Made by a program: the position numbers and the translations under genes. Shown piece after piece: positions 1-6,413 of a DNA stretch of 16,214 nucleotides. Below the pieces are notes generated by a model, which did not search any database, had not been told where the DNA came from, and worked only from the letters and a program-made list of their open reading frames with translations. Within the stretch, counting starts at the first letter, position 1, and each line of letters begins with the position of its first letter. The DNA is from Actinomycetes bacterium (lineage in GTDB: Bacteria; Actinomycetota; Acidimicrobiia; Acidimicrobiales; UBA8190), in the NCBI GenBank assembly GCA_021798135.1, contig JAJZYI010000034.1, positions 1 to 16,214 on the forward strand. Reading direction: 5' to 3'.

Positions 1-1029
1 GGTCCCGAGCGCGGCGACGATGGCCGGCACGTCGAACTTGGGGTCGTGGGTGAGGACGCAGACGGCGTCGCGCCGGCCGAGGGTCGGGCCCACCGCCGCC
101 AGCAGGCGGTCCGGCCGGTCCACCACGACGTCGTCGGCCATGGGGAAGCGCTGCCGGGTGGCGAACACCGCCCGGGCGTCGCAGACCGTCACCCGGTAGC
201 CGAGGACCTTGGCCATCCTGGCGAGCGCGGCGGTGAAGTCCACGGCACCGAAGATCACCATGCGCGGCGGAGGGGCGAACACCTCCACGAAGACCCCCAC
301 CGACCGCTCCCGAGCCTGCCCGCACCGGCCGTAGTGGCGGACGGCCGACAGCCCGCTGGCCAGCGATCCCAAGGCGTCGCGCCGGACGACCTCGTCGAGC
401 CCGGCGCTGCCCAGCGAGCCGTCGGACGACCCGTCCTGGTGCACCAGCAGGCTGGCGCCGAGCGCGACCGGAGCTGCGTCCCCTTCGCCGGCACCGGACC
501 TGCCGCTGGCGCCCGGCAGGCCGCCCGCCCCGTTGGCGCCCGACCCGCCGCTGGCGCCCGACCCGCTGGTGGCGCCCGGCAGGTCGTCGCCCGCCCCGCT
601 GGTGCCGCCCGGCGGGTCGTCGCCCGCGGGCCCGTCGTCGGCGAGCTCGACCACTGTCGCCAGCGCCACGGGCTCCTCGTCGCGAAGCGCCCGGCTCAGC
701 TCGTCGAAGACCGCCGGCAGCTCCCCGTCCACCAGCACGTGGATGGTCCCGCCGCACGTGAGCCCCACGGCGAACGCCTCGTCGTCCGAGTACCCGAACG
801 TGCACCGGCGGGCGCCGCCCCCGCCCTGGAGGACCTGCAGCGCCTCGGTGACGACCGCCCCCTCGACGCAGCCGCCCGACACCGACCCGGCGACCTCGCC
901 GGTCTCGCTCACGACCATCGCCGCGCCGGGCTGGCGCGGGCCCGACCCGTCGAGACCGACCACCCGTGCGGTCGCCACGCGCAGCCCGGCGCGCCGCCAG
1001 CGCTCGATGTCCTGCAGCACTTCCTTCAC
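1..1029 (-). CDS. XdhC/CoxF-like molybdenum-hydroxylase maturation protein (3' end beyond window)
   Basis: The 343 visible residues match the XdhC/CoxI family, which helps insert or sulfurate the molybdenum cofactor of xanthine-dehydrogenase or CO-dehydrogenase-type enzymes in the cytoplasm. The N-terminal domain shows GSVSGGCVEGAV (about residues 48-59) and LTCGG (90-94). The Rossmann-like C-terminal domain starts near PPPRMVIFGAVDF and continues through VTVCDARAVFATRQRFP to CVLTHDPKFDVP. Roughly 70 C-terminal residues are expected beyond position 1. The GTG start at 1029 has a GGGGAGG ribosome site 7 bases upstream. An unusual Gly/Ala/Ser/Asp/Pro-rich stretch sits at about residues 131-185, inside the middle domain where family members normally have a short loop. 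It lies downstream of CoxD- and CoxE-like genes, which fits the maturation role. The family call is firm; the client enzyme is unknown. Confidence 0.9.
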   Translation of the reverse strand, partial: MKEVLQDIERWRRAGLRVATARVVGLDGSGPRQPGAAMVVSETGEVAGSVSGGCVEGAVVTEALQVLQGGGGARRCTFGYSDDEAFAVGLTCGGTIHVLVDGELPAVFDELSRALRDEEPVALATVVELADDGPAGDDPPGGTSGAGDDLPGATSGSGASGGSGANGAGGLPGASGRSGAGEGDAAPVALGASLLVHQDGSSDGSLGSAGLDEVVRRDALGSLASGLSAVRHYGRCGQARERSVGVFVEVFAPPPRMVIFGAVDFTAALARMAKVLGYRVTVCDARAVFATRQRFPMADDVVVDRPDRLLAAVGPTLGRRDAVCVLTHDPKFDVPAIVAALGT

Positions 1030-1156
1030 GATCGGACCTCCCCGGTGCTCGTGGCGGCGATACCCGCCCCCGTCGGCGGCCCGGGTGCCGGCAGGGCCGG
1101 CGAGTGGCCCGCCGCACCGGCGCCGGCAGCGCCGCGGCCGGCTCTGGGACGGTGCG

Positions 1157-1225
1157 CGCCGGACGGGCTCACCGCAGGGCCGCCGCCGGCGCCGCGGCGG
1201 CGCTCGCCGGGCGGGCTCACCGCAG
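1157..1225. repeat. 21-bp direct repeat at the 3' end of the CoxE-like gene
   Basis: The sequence CGCCGGRCGGGCTCACCGCAG occurs at 1157-1177 and 1205-1225, 48 bases apart with one difference. The second copy spans the CoxE-like stop codon; the first lies in the 187-bp gap before XdhC, which otherwise holds no gene I can support. Confidence 0.7.
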
Positions 1226-2434
1226 CACCGTCCCGGCCAGCGTCTCGAGGGAGCTGAAGGAGTGGCCCTCCACCAGCTCGTCGACGTAGGGGAGCGCGGC
1301 GGCCATGCCCCTCGCCACGGGGGCGAACCCGGGGCTCGCCTTCCAGGGGTTGACCCACACGAGCCGGTGTGCCAGCAGGTGGAGCCGCCGCATGGCGTCG
1401 GCGAGGACGGCGGTGTCCCCGCGGTCCCAACCGTCGGACAGGACGACCACCACGGCCCCCCGCAGCATGGCGCCGGACCCGTGGCGCTCCACCAGCTCGG
1501 CGAGGGAGGGGCCCAGGCGCGTCCCCCCCGACCAGTCCCGCACGTCGCCGGCCGCCCGCTCGAGCGCCGTGTCCGGGTCCCGGTGGGCCAGCGCGGCCGT
1601 CACCCGGGTGAGGCGGGTGCCGATCGTGAACGCCTCCACCAGGGGGTGGCAGGCCTCGGCGGCGTGCACGAAGTGGAGCATGGCGCGGGCGTACGGGGCC
1701 ATCGAGCCGCTCACGTCGCACACGAACACCAGGCGCCTCGGCCGCGTGCCCGTCGCCGACCAGGAGCGCCGCAGCGCTTCGCCCTCGGTCCCGAGCGCGT
1801 TCCGCACGGTCCGGCGGAGGTCGACGCGGTCGCCGCGCCGGGCCGGCCGGCGTCGCCGGCACGGGCGCCGGACCCCGGCGAACCGCAGCGAGGCGAGCAG
1901 CCGGTGGACCCGGTCCAGCTCCTCCTCGGTGCACGCCGCGAAGTCCTTGGCCCGGAGGACCTCGAGCGGGGTGTAGCGGGCCAGCGCCACGAGCTGCTCG
2001 GCGCCCGCCGCGGCCGGCCCCTCGTCGTCCCCGGGCCCGCCGGCGGGCCCGGGAGCTTCCCGCCGGCGGCCGCCGGCCGCTCCCGACGGCGTGCTGCCGG
2101 CGGGGTCCAGCGCGGGACCGTCCGGGTCCGGGCCCGCAGGCTGCGCCGCAGGCGGCTCCGGCGCGCCGGTACGCTCGGCACCTGCCCGCCAGAAGTCGTC
2201 GAAGGCGGCGTCGTAGGCGGCGATGTCGTCGGGCCGGCGCACCAGCGTGGCGCGGCCCGCCCAGTAGACGTGGTCCCGGCGGTGCAGCCCGACAGCCGCG
2301 AGCGCCAGCGCGTACTCGGTGGACGCCCCGCCGGGCACGGCCACGCCCGCCCCTCGCAGTCGCCCGACGAAGGCCACGGCCATGCGTGCGGGCACCTCGG
2401 CCGTGACCTCGGCCGTGACCTCGGCGCGGGTCAT
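1217..2434 (-). CDS. CoxE-like von Willebrand factor A domain protein
   Basis: This 405-residue protein belongs to the CoxE/VWA family, which partners a MoxR-type ATPase (CoxD) in maturing molybdenum hydroxylases. The C-terminal half is a VWA domain with a complete MIDAS set: D240-x-S242-x-S244 in CDVSGSM, T305 in SGGTRLG and D334 in LSDGWDRGD. Residues about 88-145 are a Pro/Gly/Ala-rich, probably disordered linker. The N-terminus begins with a small AEVT repeat encoded by a 12-bp DNA repeat, so a later start at Met18 is possible. The chosen ATG overlaps the stop of the upstream ATPase gene as ATGA, which suggests translational coupling and supports this start. XdhC follows 187 bp downstream. 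Confidence 0.9.
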   Translation of the reverse strand: MTRAEVTAEVTAEVPARMAVAFVGRLRGAGVAVPGGASTEYALALAAVGLHRRDHVYWAGRATLVRRPDDIAAYDAAFDDFWRAGAERTGAPEPPAAQPAGPDPDGPALDPAGSTPSGAAGGRRREAPGPAGGPGDDEGPAAAGAEQLVALARYTPLEVLRAKDFAACTEEELDRVHRLLASLRFAGVRRPCRRRRPARRGDRVDLRRTVRNALGTEGEALRRSWSATGTRPRRLVFVCDVSGSMAPYARAMLHFVHAAEACHPLVEAFTIGTRLTRVTAALAHRDPDTALERAAGDVRDWSGGTRLGPSLAELVERHGSGAMLRGAVVVVLSDGWDRGDTAVLADAMRRLHLLAHRLVWVNPWKASPGFAPVARGMAAALPYVDELVEGHSFSSLETLAGTVLR

Positions 2435-3456
2435 CCGGCCCGCTCCAGCGCCGCGTCGACCAGCGAGCCGATGCCGGCGTGGCGGACCCGGTCCGCGTCG
2501 TCGCGGTCCTTCACGACCACCCCGAGGGTGGCGTCAACCGTCGGGGTGTCCAGACGGGCCCGCCCGAGCGCGGCGACGGCCACCGCCCAGTCGATCGTCT
2601 CGGCGACGCCGGGGGGCTTGCGCAGCCCCATGCCCCGCATCCGGTCCACGGCCGCCGACACCTGCCGGGCGAGGGACTCGCCGGCGGCCGGGGCACGCCG
2701 CAGCACGATGGCGACCTCCCGGTCGAAGTCGGGGTGCTCCACCCAGTGGTAGAGGCAGCGGCGGCGCAGGGCGTCGTGGAGGTCACGGGTGCGGTTGGAG
2801 GTCATGACCACCACCGGCGGGACCGTCGCCGCCACCGTGCCCAGCTCCGGCACGGTCATGGCGTGGTCGGACAGGACCTCGAGCAGGAACGCCTCGAACT
2901 CGTCGTCGGCCCGGTCGATCTCGTCGATGAGGAGCACGGGCGCCGGCTGGTCCGGCCTGCCGGCGAGCGCCGCCAGCAGGGGCCGGCGGACCAAGAAGCG
3001 CTCCGAGTAGAGCTCGTCCTCGACCTCGGTGCCGAGCGTGGCGCCGCCGGCGGTGGCCCTCGCCTCGGCGGCTCGCAGGTGCAGGAGCTGGCGGGGGTAG
3101 TCCCACTCGTATGCAGCCTGGGCGACGTCGATGCCGTCGTAGCACTGCAGCCGCAGCAGGCGGCCGCCGGTCGAGGCGGCGAGCACCTTGGCCAGCTCGG
3201 TCTTGCCCACGCCGGCCTGGCCCTCGAGCAGCAGGGGGCGGTCCAGCGCCAGGGCCAGGAAGACCGCGGTGGCGAGGCCCTCGTCCGCAAGGTACCCGTG
3301 GGCCGCGAGGGTCGCGCGCACGGCTTCGGGGTCGGCGGGCCGCTCCGACGCGCCGCCACCGGCCGCGTCGTCGTGGTCGGCCCGCCCGCCGCCACCGGCC
3401 GCGTCGTCGTGGCTGGCCCGCCCGCCGCCACCGGCGCCGGTCCCGGCCTCGCTCAC
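2431..3456 (-). CDS. CoxD-like MoxR-family AAA+ ATPase
   Basis: This 341-residue MoxR-type AAA+ ATPase is the kind (CoxD) that acts with CoxE to mature the active site of CO-dehydrogenase-like molybdenum enzymes. Walker A is GQAGVGKT (79-86), Walker B is VLLIDEID (174-181), sensor 1 lies in VVVMTSNRTRD with Asn221, and an arginine cluster RRR (231-233) is positioned for the arginine finger. The open frame extends far upstream, but the GTG at 3456 has AGGAGG 6 bases before it and overlaps the stop of the Dabb gene as GTGA, so I chose it. The first 36 residues are low complexity and include two 12-residue repeats of the form GGGGRA(S/D)HDDAA. The stop overlaps the coxE-like start, giving a tightly coupled D-E pair. 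Confidence 0.92.
   Translation of the reverse strand: MSEAGTGAGGGGRASHDDAAGGGGRADHDDAAGGGASERPADPEAVRATLAAHGYLADEGLATAVFLALALDRPLLLEGQAGVGKTELAKVLAASTGGRLLRLQCYDGIDVAQAAYEWDYPRQLLHLRAAEARATAGGATLGTEVEDELYSERFLVRRPLLAALAGRPDQPAPVLLIDEIDRADDEFEAFLLEVLSDHAMTVPELGTVAATVPPVVVMTSNRTRDLHDALRRRCLYHWVEHPDFDREVAIVLRRAPAAGESLARQVSAAVDRMRGMGLRKPPGVAETIDWAVAVAALGRARLDTPTVDATLGVVVKDRDDADRVRHAGIGSLVDAALERAG
3351..3435. repeat. 36-bp tandem repeat, about 2.4 copies, in the 5' end of the CoxD-like gene
   Basis: A unit starting CGCCGCCACCGG recurs at 3351, 3387 and 3423, exactly 36 bases apart; the third copy is partial. The two full copies differ at only a couple of bases. Being a multiple of three, the repeat keeps frame and produces the Gly/Asp/Ala-rich N-terminal extension of the ATPase. 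Confidence 0.85.
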
Positions 3457-3785
3457 CGGTGACCTCCTGCCGAGCCGGCGGGGGCCGGCCCGCCGTGCCG
3501 GTACTGGACGGCGTGGCGGGCGCCGAGGATGGGCCGGATGCGCTCGGCGATGAGGGCGAGGTGCGCTGGGTGCGAGGCGTACGCCCGGTAGCCGTCCTCG
3601 TCGTCGAAGTCGGCGACCACGGCCAGGTCTGCGTTCCCCTCGGCCACCGCGGCGTCGGTCCCGAAGCTGTAGGAGCGGATCTCGGGGATCTCGCCGGGCA
3701 GCGACCGCAGGCCGTCGAGCACGGAGCGCACCTGCTCCTCGCGGACGCCGTCCTGCCAGGTCATGAGCACCACGTGGCGGAACAT
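3453..3785 (-). CDS. Dabb (stress-responsive A/B barrel) domain protein
   Basis: This 110-residue protein is a Dabb-domain protein, a small dimeric ferredoxin-like fold seen in plant stress proteins and in some bacterial enzymes and cyclases. The family pattern is visible: FRHVVLMTW at the start, GEIPEIRSYSFGTDA, then DLAVVADFDDEDGYRAYASHPAHLALI and HAVQYRH at the end. Residues 99-110 are a short Pro/Gly/Ala tail. The ATG at 3785 follows a strong AGGAGGAGGAGG ribosome site. The larger open frame upstream overlaps the LLM gene and is not needed. Its stop overlaps the CoxD-like GTG start (GTGA), so it is probably co-translated with the maturation genes. A specific function cannot be read from sequence. 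Confidence 0.88.
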   Translation of the reverse strand: MFRHVVLMTWQDGVREEQVRSVLDGLRSLPGEIPEIRSYSFGTDAAVAEGNADLAVVADFDDEDGYRAYASHPAHLALIAERIRPILGARHAVQYRHGGPAPAGSAGGHR

Positions 3786-3897
3786 GGCTACCTCCTCCTC
3801 CTGTTGCCGGCCGCCGCGGCGGGCGGGCGGCAGCACGTGTCGTCGACGGTCTCCGGCGGCGCGGTCCCCGGCGGCGCTGCGCCACGTGCGAGCCGGG

Positions 3898-4980
3898 TCA
3901 CGGGACCATCGCCAGCCTGGCCCGAAGCGGCGCGAGCACGGCCCGCCCGGCCAGCGCGATCCGCTCGACCTGGGCCGGCGTGTCGTCCTCGGGGAACAGC
4001 AGGCGCAGGGCCAGGTGGACGTGGTCGAATCCCCGGAGGTCGTCGAGGTAGCCCAGCAGCGCCTCGACGACCGCCGGCCCGCTGCCGGCCACGTGCACGT
4101 ACCGGTCGATCGAGCCGAGGGCGAGGTCGTCCCCGTCCCCGTGCCGGGTGACGCCGACCCTCCCGGCGTACACGTCGCTGCCGGCCTGGATGCGCTCGTA
4201 GGCGGCCTGCTGGTACGAGAAGCCGCGACGGGCCGCGTCGGCGCTCCCACCGTCGTCGGTGAGCAGGACCGTCACGTTCGCGGCGAACGTGAACGGGCGG
4301 GTCCGGCCGGCGAGCTGAAGGCGCAGGCGCGCGGCGCTCTCCCGCACGACCTCGGGGTCGCCGCGCCCGACCAGGTGCCCGTCGGCGCAGCGGGCGGCTC
4401 GGCGCAGGGCGGCGGGGGCGTAGCCCCCGAGCCACACGGGTATGCCGCCTGGGCGCACGGGCGTCGGCGTCACCCGGGCGTCGGCCAGCTCGAAGTGGGT
4501 GCCGCTCCACGAGAAGGGCTCGCCCTCCCAGCTCAGCCTGAGGATCTCGAGCGTCTCGTCGAGGCGGCCGCCGCGCTGCGACGGCTCGACGCCGAAGGTC
4601 CGCAGCTCGCGCTCGTGGTACCCGGCGCCCAGGCCCAGCACCAGCCGGCCCCCGCTCAGGTTGTCGACCACGCTCGCCTCCTCGGCCAGACGGACGGGGT
4701 GGCACAGCGGGCCGACGACGACGCCGGTGCCGAGCCCGATCGTTCGGGTCGCCTGGGCGAGGGCGGCGAGGAGCACGAGCGGCGACGGGAGGTAGCCGTC
4801 GGGGAAGCCGTGGTGCTCGCTGACCCAGAACACGTCGAAGCCTGCGTCCTCGCTGGCCCGCGCCAGGACGCCGGCGTCGCCGTAGTGCGGCCTCGCCCTC
4901 GCGCTCGGCTGCTGCCCGGTGTAGAGGGCGACGCCGAACGACACACCCGGGGGCCCGGTGCGCCCGTCCACCGGCACCAT
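3898..4980 (-). CDS. LLM-class (probably F420-dependent) flavin-type oxidoreductase
   Basis: The 360-residue product has the features of luciferase-like monooxygenase-fold enzymes, which in actinobacteria usually use F420 for hydride transfer. Visible features are VSEHHGF near residue 54, PLVLLAALAQATRTIGLGTGVVV, a proximal-strand segment LSGGRLVLGLGAGYHERELRTFGV, and RGGRLDETLEILRLSWEG. The C-terminus carries the usual GGIPVWLGGYAPAALRRAAR block. The ATG at 4980 overlaps a TGA as TGATG; a GTG one codon earlier and a GTG at 4944 (giving VSFGVALY) are alternatives, the last matching usual family N-termini best. No good ribosome site precedes 4980, and an 18-bp repeat lies immediately upstream. 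The substrate is unknown. Confidence 0.88.
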   Translation of the reverse strand: MVPVDGRTGPPGVSFGVALYTGQQPSARARPHYGDAGVLARASEDAGFDVFWVSEHHGFPDGYLPSPLVLLAALAQATRTIGLGTGVVVGPLCHPVRLAEEASVVDNLSGGRLVLGLGAGYHERELRTFGVEPSQRGGRLDETLEILRLSWEGEPFSWSGTHFELADARVTPTPVRPGGIPVWLGGYAPAALRRAARCADGHLVGRGDPEVVRESAARLRLQLAGRTRPFTFAANVTVLLTDDGGSADAARRGFSYQQAAYERIQAGSDVYAGRVGVTRHGDGDDLALGSIDRYVHVAGSGPAVVEALLGYLDDLRGFDHVHLALRLLFPEDDTPAQVERIALAGRAVLAPLRARLAMVP

Positions 4981-5101
4981 CACGGCACCATCAACACCGA
5001 CGGCACCATCAACACCGACGGCACCATCAACACCGACGGCACCATCAACACCGACGGCACCATCAACACCGACGGCACCATCAACACCGACGGCACCATC
5101 A
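4973..5101. repeat. 18-bp tandem repeat linking the ferredoxin stop to the LLM start
   Basis: On the plus strand the unit GGCACCATCAACACCGAC is repeated exactly six times from 4984 to 5091. Partial copies flank it: GGCACCATCA at 5092-5101 and again at 4973-4982. Read on the minus strand, each unit carries TGATGGTGCC, a stop/start overlap. The first TGA is the ferredoxin stop codon and the last ATG is the candidate LLM start. Confidence 0.95.
4980..5099 (-). CDS. Candidate repeat-encoded 39-codon relay ORF
   Basis: The ATG at 5099 overlaps the ferredoxin stop as TGATG. The frame reads MVPSVL six times, then MVP, and stops at a TGA (4982-4980) that itself overlaps the LLM ATG as TGATG. The frame is open only because the repeat is 18 bp. 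The peptide is hydrophobic and has no recognised domain. It may have no protein function and exist only to carry ribosomes from one gene to the next, or may be an accident of the repeat. No ribosome site of its own is visible. Confidence 0.35.
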   Translation of the reverse strand: MVPSVLMVPSVLMVPSVLMVPSVLMVPSVLMVPSVLMVP

Positions 5102-5317
5102 GTACGCGACCTCGTTCCCGTCGGCGTCCAGCAGCGCGATCGCCCGGCCGGGGCAGTTCCGGGCGATCGCCAGCAAGCGCTCGTCGTCCAGCACCTCGGG
5201 GTCGGGGACGGTCTCCGCCAGCTCGTCCCCGTCGAAGCGGAAGACGCCGGGTGCGTCGGCCACGCACTTCCCCGAGCTCATGCAGAGATCCTGGTCGATC
5301 CTGACGTGGTATCCCAT
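5099..5317 (-). CDS. 3Fe-4S type ferredoxin
   Basis: The 72-residue protein is a short actinobacterial ferredoxin of the type that passes electrons to cytochromes P450. Cysteine ligands are C12, C18 and C55 (NCPGRAI). The position that would hold the second cysteine of a 4Fe-4S motif is Ser15 (C-x-x-S-x-x-C), which predicts a 3Fe-4S cluster. The acidic DAPGVFRFDGDE segment is typical. The ATG at 5317 has GGAGGGAGCC before it. The gene sits 69 bp after an SDR gene and just before the LLM gene. Two P450 genes lie on the opposite strand about 5 and 7 kb away, so a role as their redox partner is plausible but is inference. Confidence 0.93.
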   Translation of the reverse strand: MGYHVRIDQDLCMSSGKCVADAPGVFRFDGDELAETVPDPEVLDDERLLAIARNCPGRAIALLDADGNEVAY

Positions 5318-5386
5318 GGCTCCCTCCGATCCTCCGTCCGGTGTCGTCCGTCCGGGCGCCCGCCGCCGCGGCGGCCGCCGGGTGGT

Positions 5387-6133
5387 TCACTGCAGGCCGG
5401 CAGCGCCACCGCCGTCGACCGGGATCGCCGCCCCGGTCAGGAACCTCGCCTGCTCCGAGCACAGGAACGCCACGACGGCGCCGAAGTCGTCGGGGTCGCC
5501 GACCGTGCCGGTGGGGATCGACGCCGCCAGCGCCGACGTGTCGTCGCCCACGAGCGACCTCACGCGCTCGGTGGCGTGGTACCCGGGCTGCACGGAGTTC
5601 ACGGTGACGCCGTCGCCGGCGACCTCGGTGGCCAGGGTCTTGAGGAACCCGGTGGCTCCGGCCCGGGCCGTCGTCGACGTGATGAGGTTGGCGATCGGCT
5701 GGCGCACGGTGATGGACGTGATGGCGACGATCCGGCCCCAGCCCCGGGACCGCATCGCCGGGACCGCCGCGGTGCACATGGCCACCACCGACAGGAGGTT
5801 CATCGCCACGGCCCGCTCGTAGTCGCCCAGGGTCGCCGTCGCGAAGGTCGCGGCCGGCGGGCCGCCGGCGTTGGTGACCAGGATGTCGAGGCCGCCCAGG
5901 GCGTCGGTGGCGCGCCGGACGAAGTCCTCGGCGCCCTGCGGGGTGGCGACGTCGGCCGGGACCGGGACCGAGCCGGAGCCCAGCCGCTCGGCGGCCGCCT
6001 CGGTGCGTGCCCGGTCACGCCCGCAGACGGCGACGGTCGCGCCTTCGGCCACCAGCGCCCGCGCCGCGGCGAAGCCCAGGCCGGCGGTCGCCGCCGCCAC
6101 CGCGGCCCGCCGGCCCTGCAGGTGCAAATCCAT
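5387..6133 (-). CDS. Atypical short-chain dehydrogenase/reductase (SDR)
   Basis: This 248-residue SDR-fold protein has AAATAGLG (residues 13-20) in place of the usual TGxxxGIG, NAG at 88-90, Asn112-region NLL and an ITS motif ending at Ser140. The active-site Tyr-x-x-x-Lys is replaced by S153-T-T-A-R157 in the stretch LITSTTARAGATGF. The C-terminal block RFLTGAAIPVDGG is normal for SDRs. Several actinobacterial SDR-like proteins share such a Ser/Arg pattern, so it is unlikely to be a sequencing error, but classical alcohol/ketone chemistry is uncertain. The ATG at 6133 (MDLHLQGRRA) fits family N-termini, with GGGGAGGG about 11 bases upstream; an ATG at 6160 is an alternative. It is first in the leftward run. 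Confidence 0.88.
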   Translation of the reverse strand: MDLHLQGRRAAVAAATAGLGFAAARALVAEGATVAVCGRDRARTEAAAERLGSGSVPVPADVATPQGAEDFVRRATDALGGLDILVTNAGGPPAATFATATLGDYERAVAMNLLSVVAMCTAAVPAMRSRGWGRIVAITSITVRQPIANLITSTTARAGATGFLKTLATEVAGDGVTVNSVQPGYHATERVRSLVGDDTSALAASIPTGTVGDPDDFGAVVAFLCSEQARFLTGAAIPVDGGGAAGLQ

Positions 6134-6303
6134 GGGACGCTGACCCTCCCCGTACGGCATGCTGTTCGGCGTCTCCGGCACGCCCCAGGGGCGCCGGCGC
6201 CGCACGCGCCGGCACGGCCCCGAGGCTCGGCCGCCGGCACGGCACGTGGCCGCCGGCCGGCCCGCGACCGTGGACATGCCGGGCGGTCGTCGCTACTGTA
6301 GCA

Positions 6304-6323
6304 GTCGTCAGTCTTATGACGAC
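6304..6323. promoter_or_regulatory. Perfect 7-bp inverted repeat in a divergent promoter region
   Basis: GTCGTCA (6304-6310) and TGACGAC (6317-6323) are exact reverse complements around the 6-base spacer GTCTTA. A second small palindrome, CTAC-T-GTAG, lies just left at 6293-6301. The region 6134-6413 separates the leftward SDR run from the rightward amidohydrolase, carries no gene I can support, and is locally richer in A/T here. An operator for a dimeric regulator is likely; the regulator is not known. Confidence 0.55.
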
Positions 6324-6413
6324 GGCCGCGAGCGACGTCGTCGCCCGCGGCCGCGACGCACGCCGACAGCCACCGGCCAGGCCGGTCCGTCAGCCATGGA
6401 GGGGGTGCTCGAG

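Noticed and set aside
46..2752. Long rightward open frames over the XdhC, CoxE and CoxD genes
   Set aside because: They are antisense shadows of real leftward genes; their translations are Pro/Arg/Ala-rich without any domain, as expected in very GC-rich DNA.
3456..3885. N-terminal extension of the CoxD-like ATPase up to 3885
   Set aside because: The extension overlaps the whole Dabb gene in another frame and encodes Arg/Pro-rich sequence; the GTG at 3456 has a strong ribosome site and GTGA overlap.
4973..5101. CRISPR array
   Set aside because: The 18-bp units are directly adjacent with no variable spacers, and there are no cas genes.
3763..5304. Rightward open frame containing repeated TINTDG or APSTPT units
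   Set aside because: The repeat gives open frames on both strands, but the rest of these frames is antisense to the LLM and ferredoxin genes and resembles no protein family.
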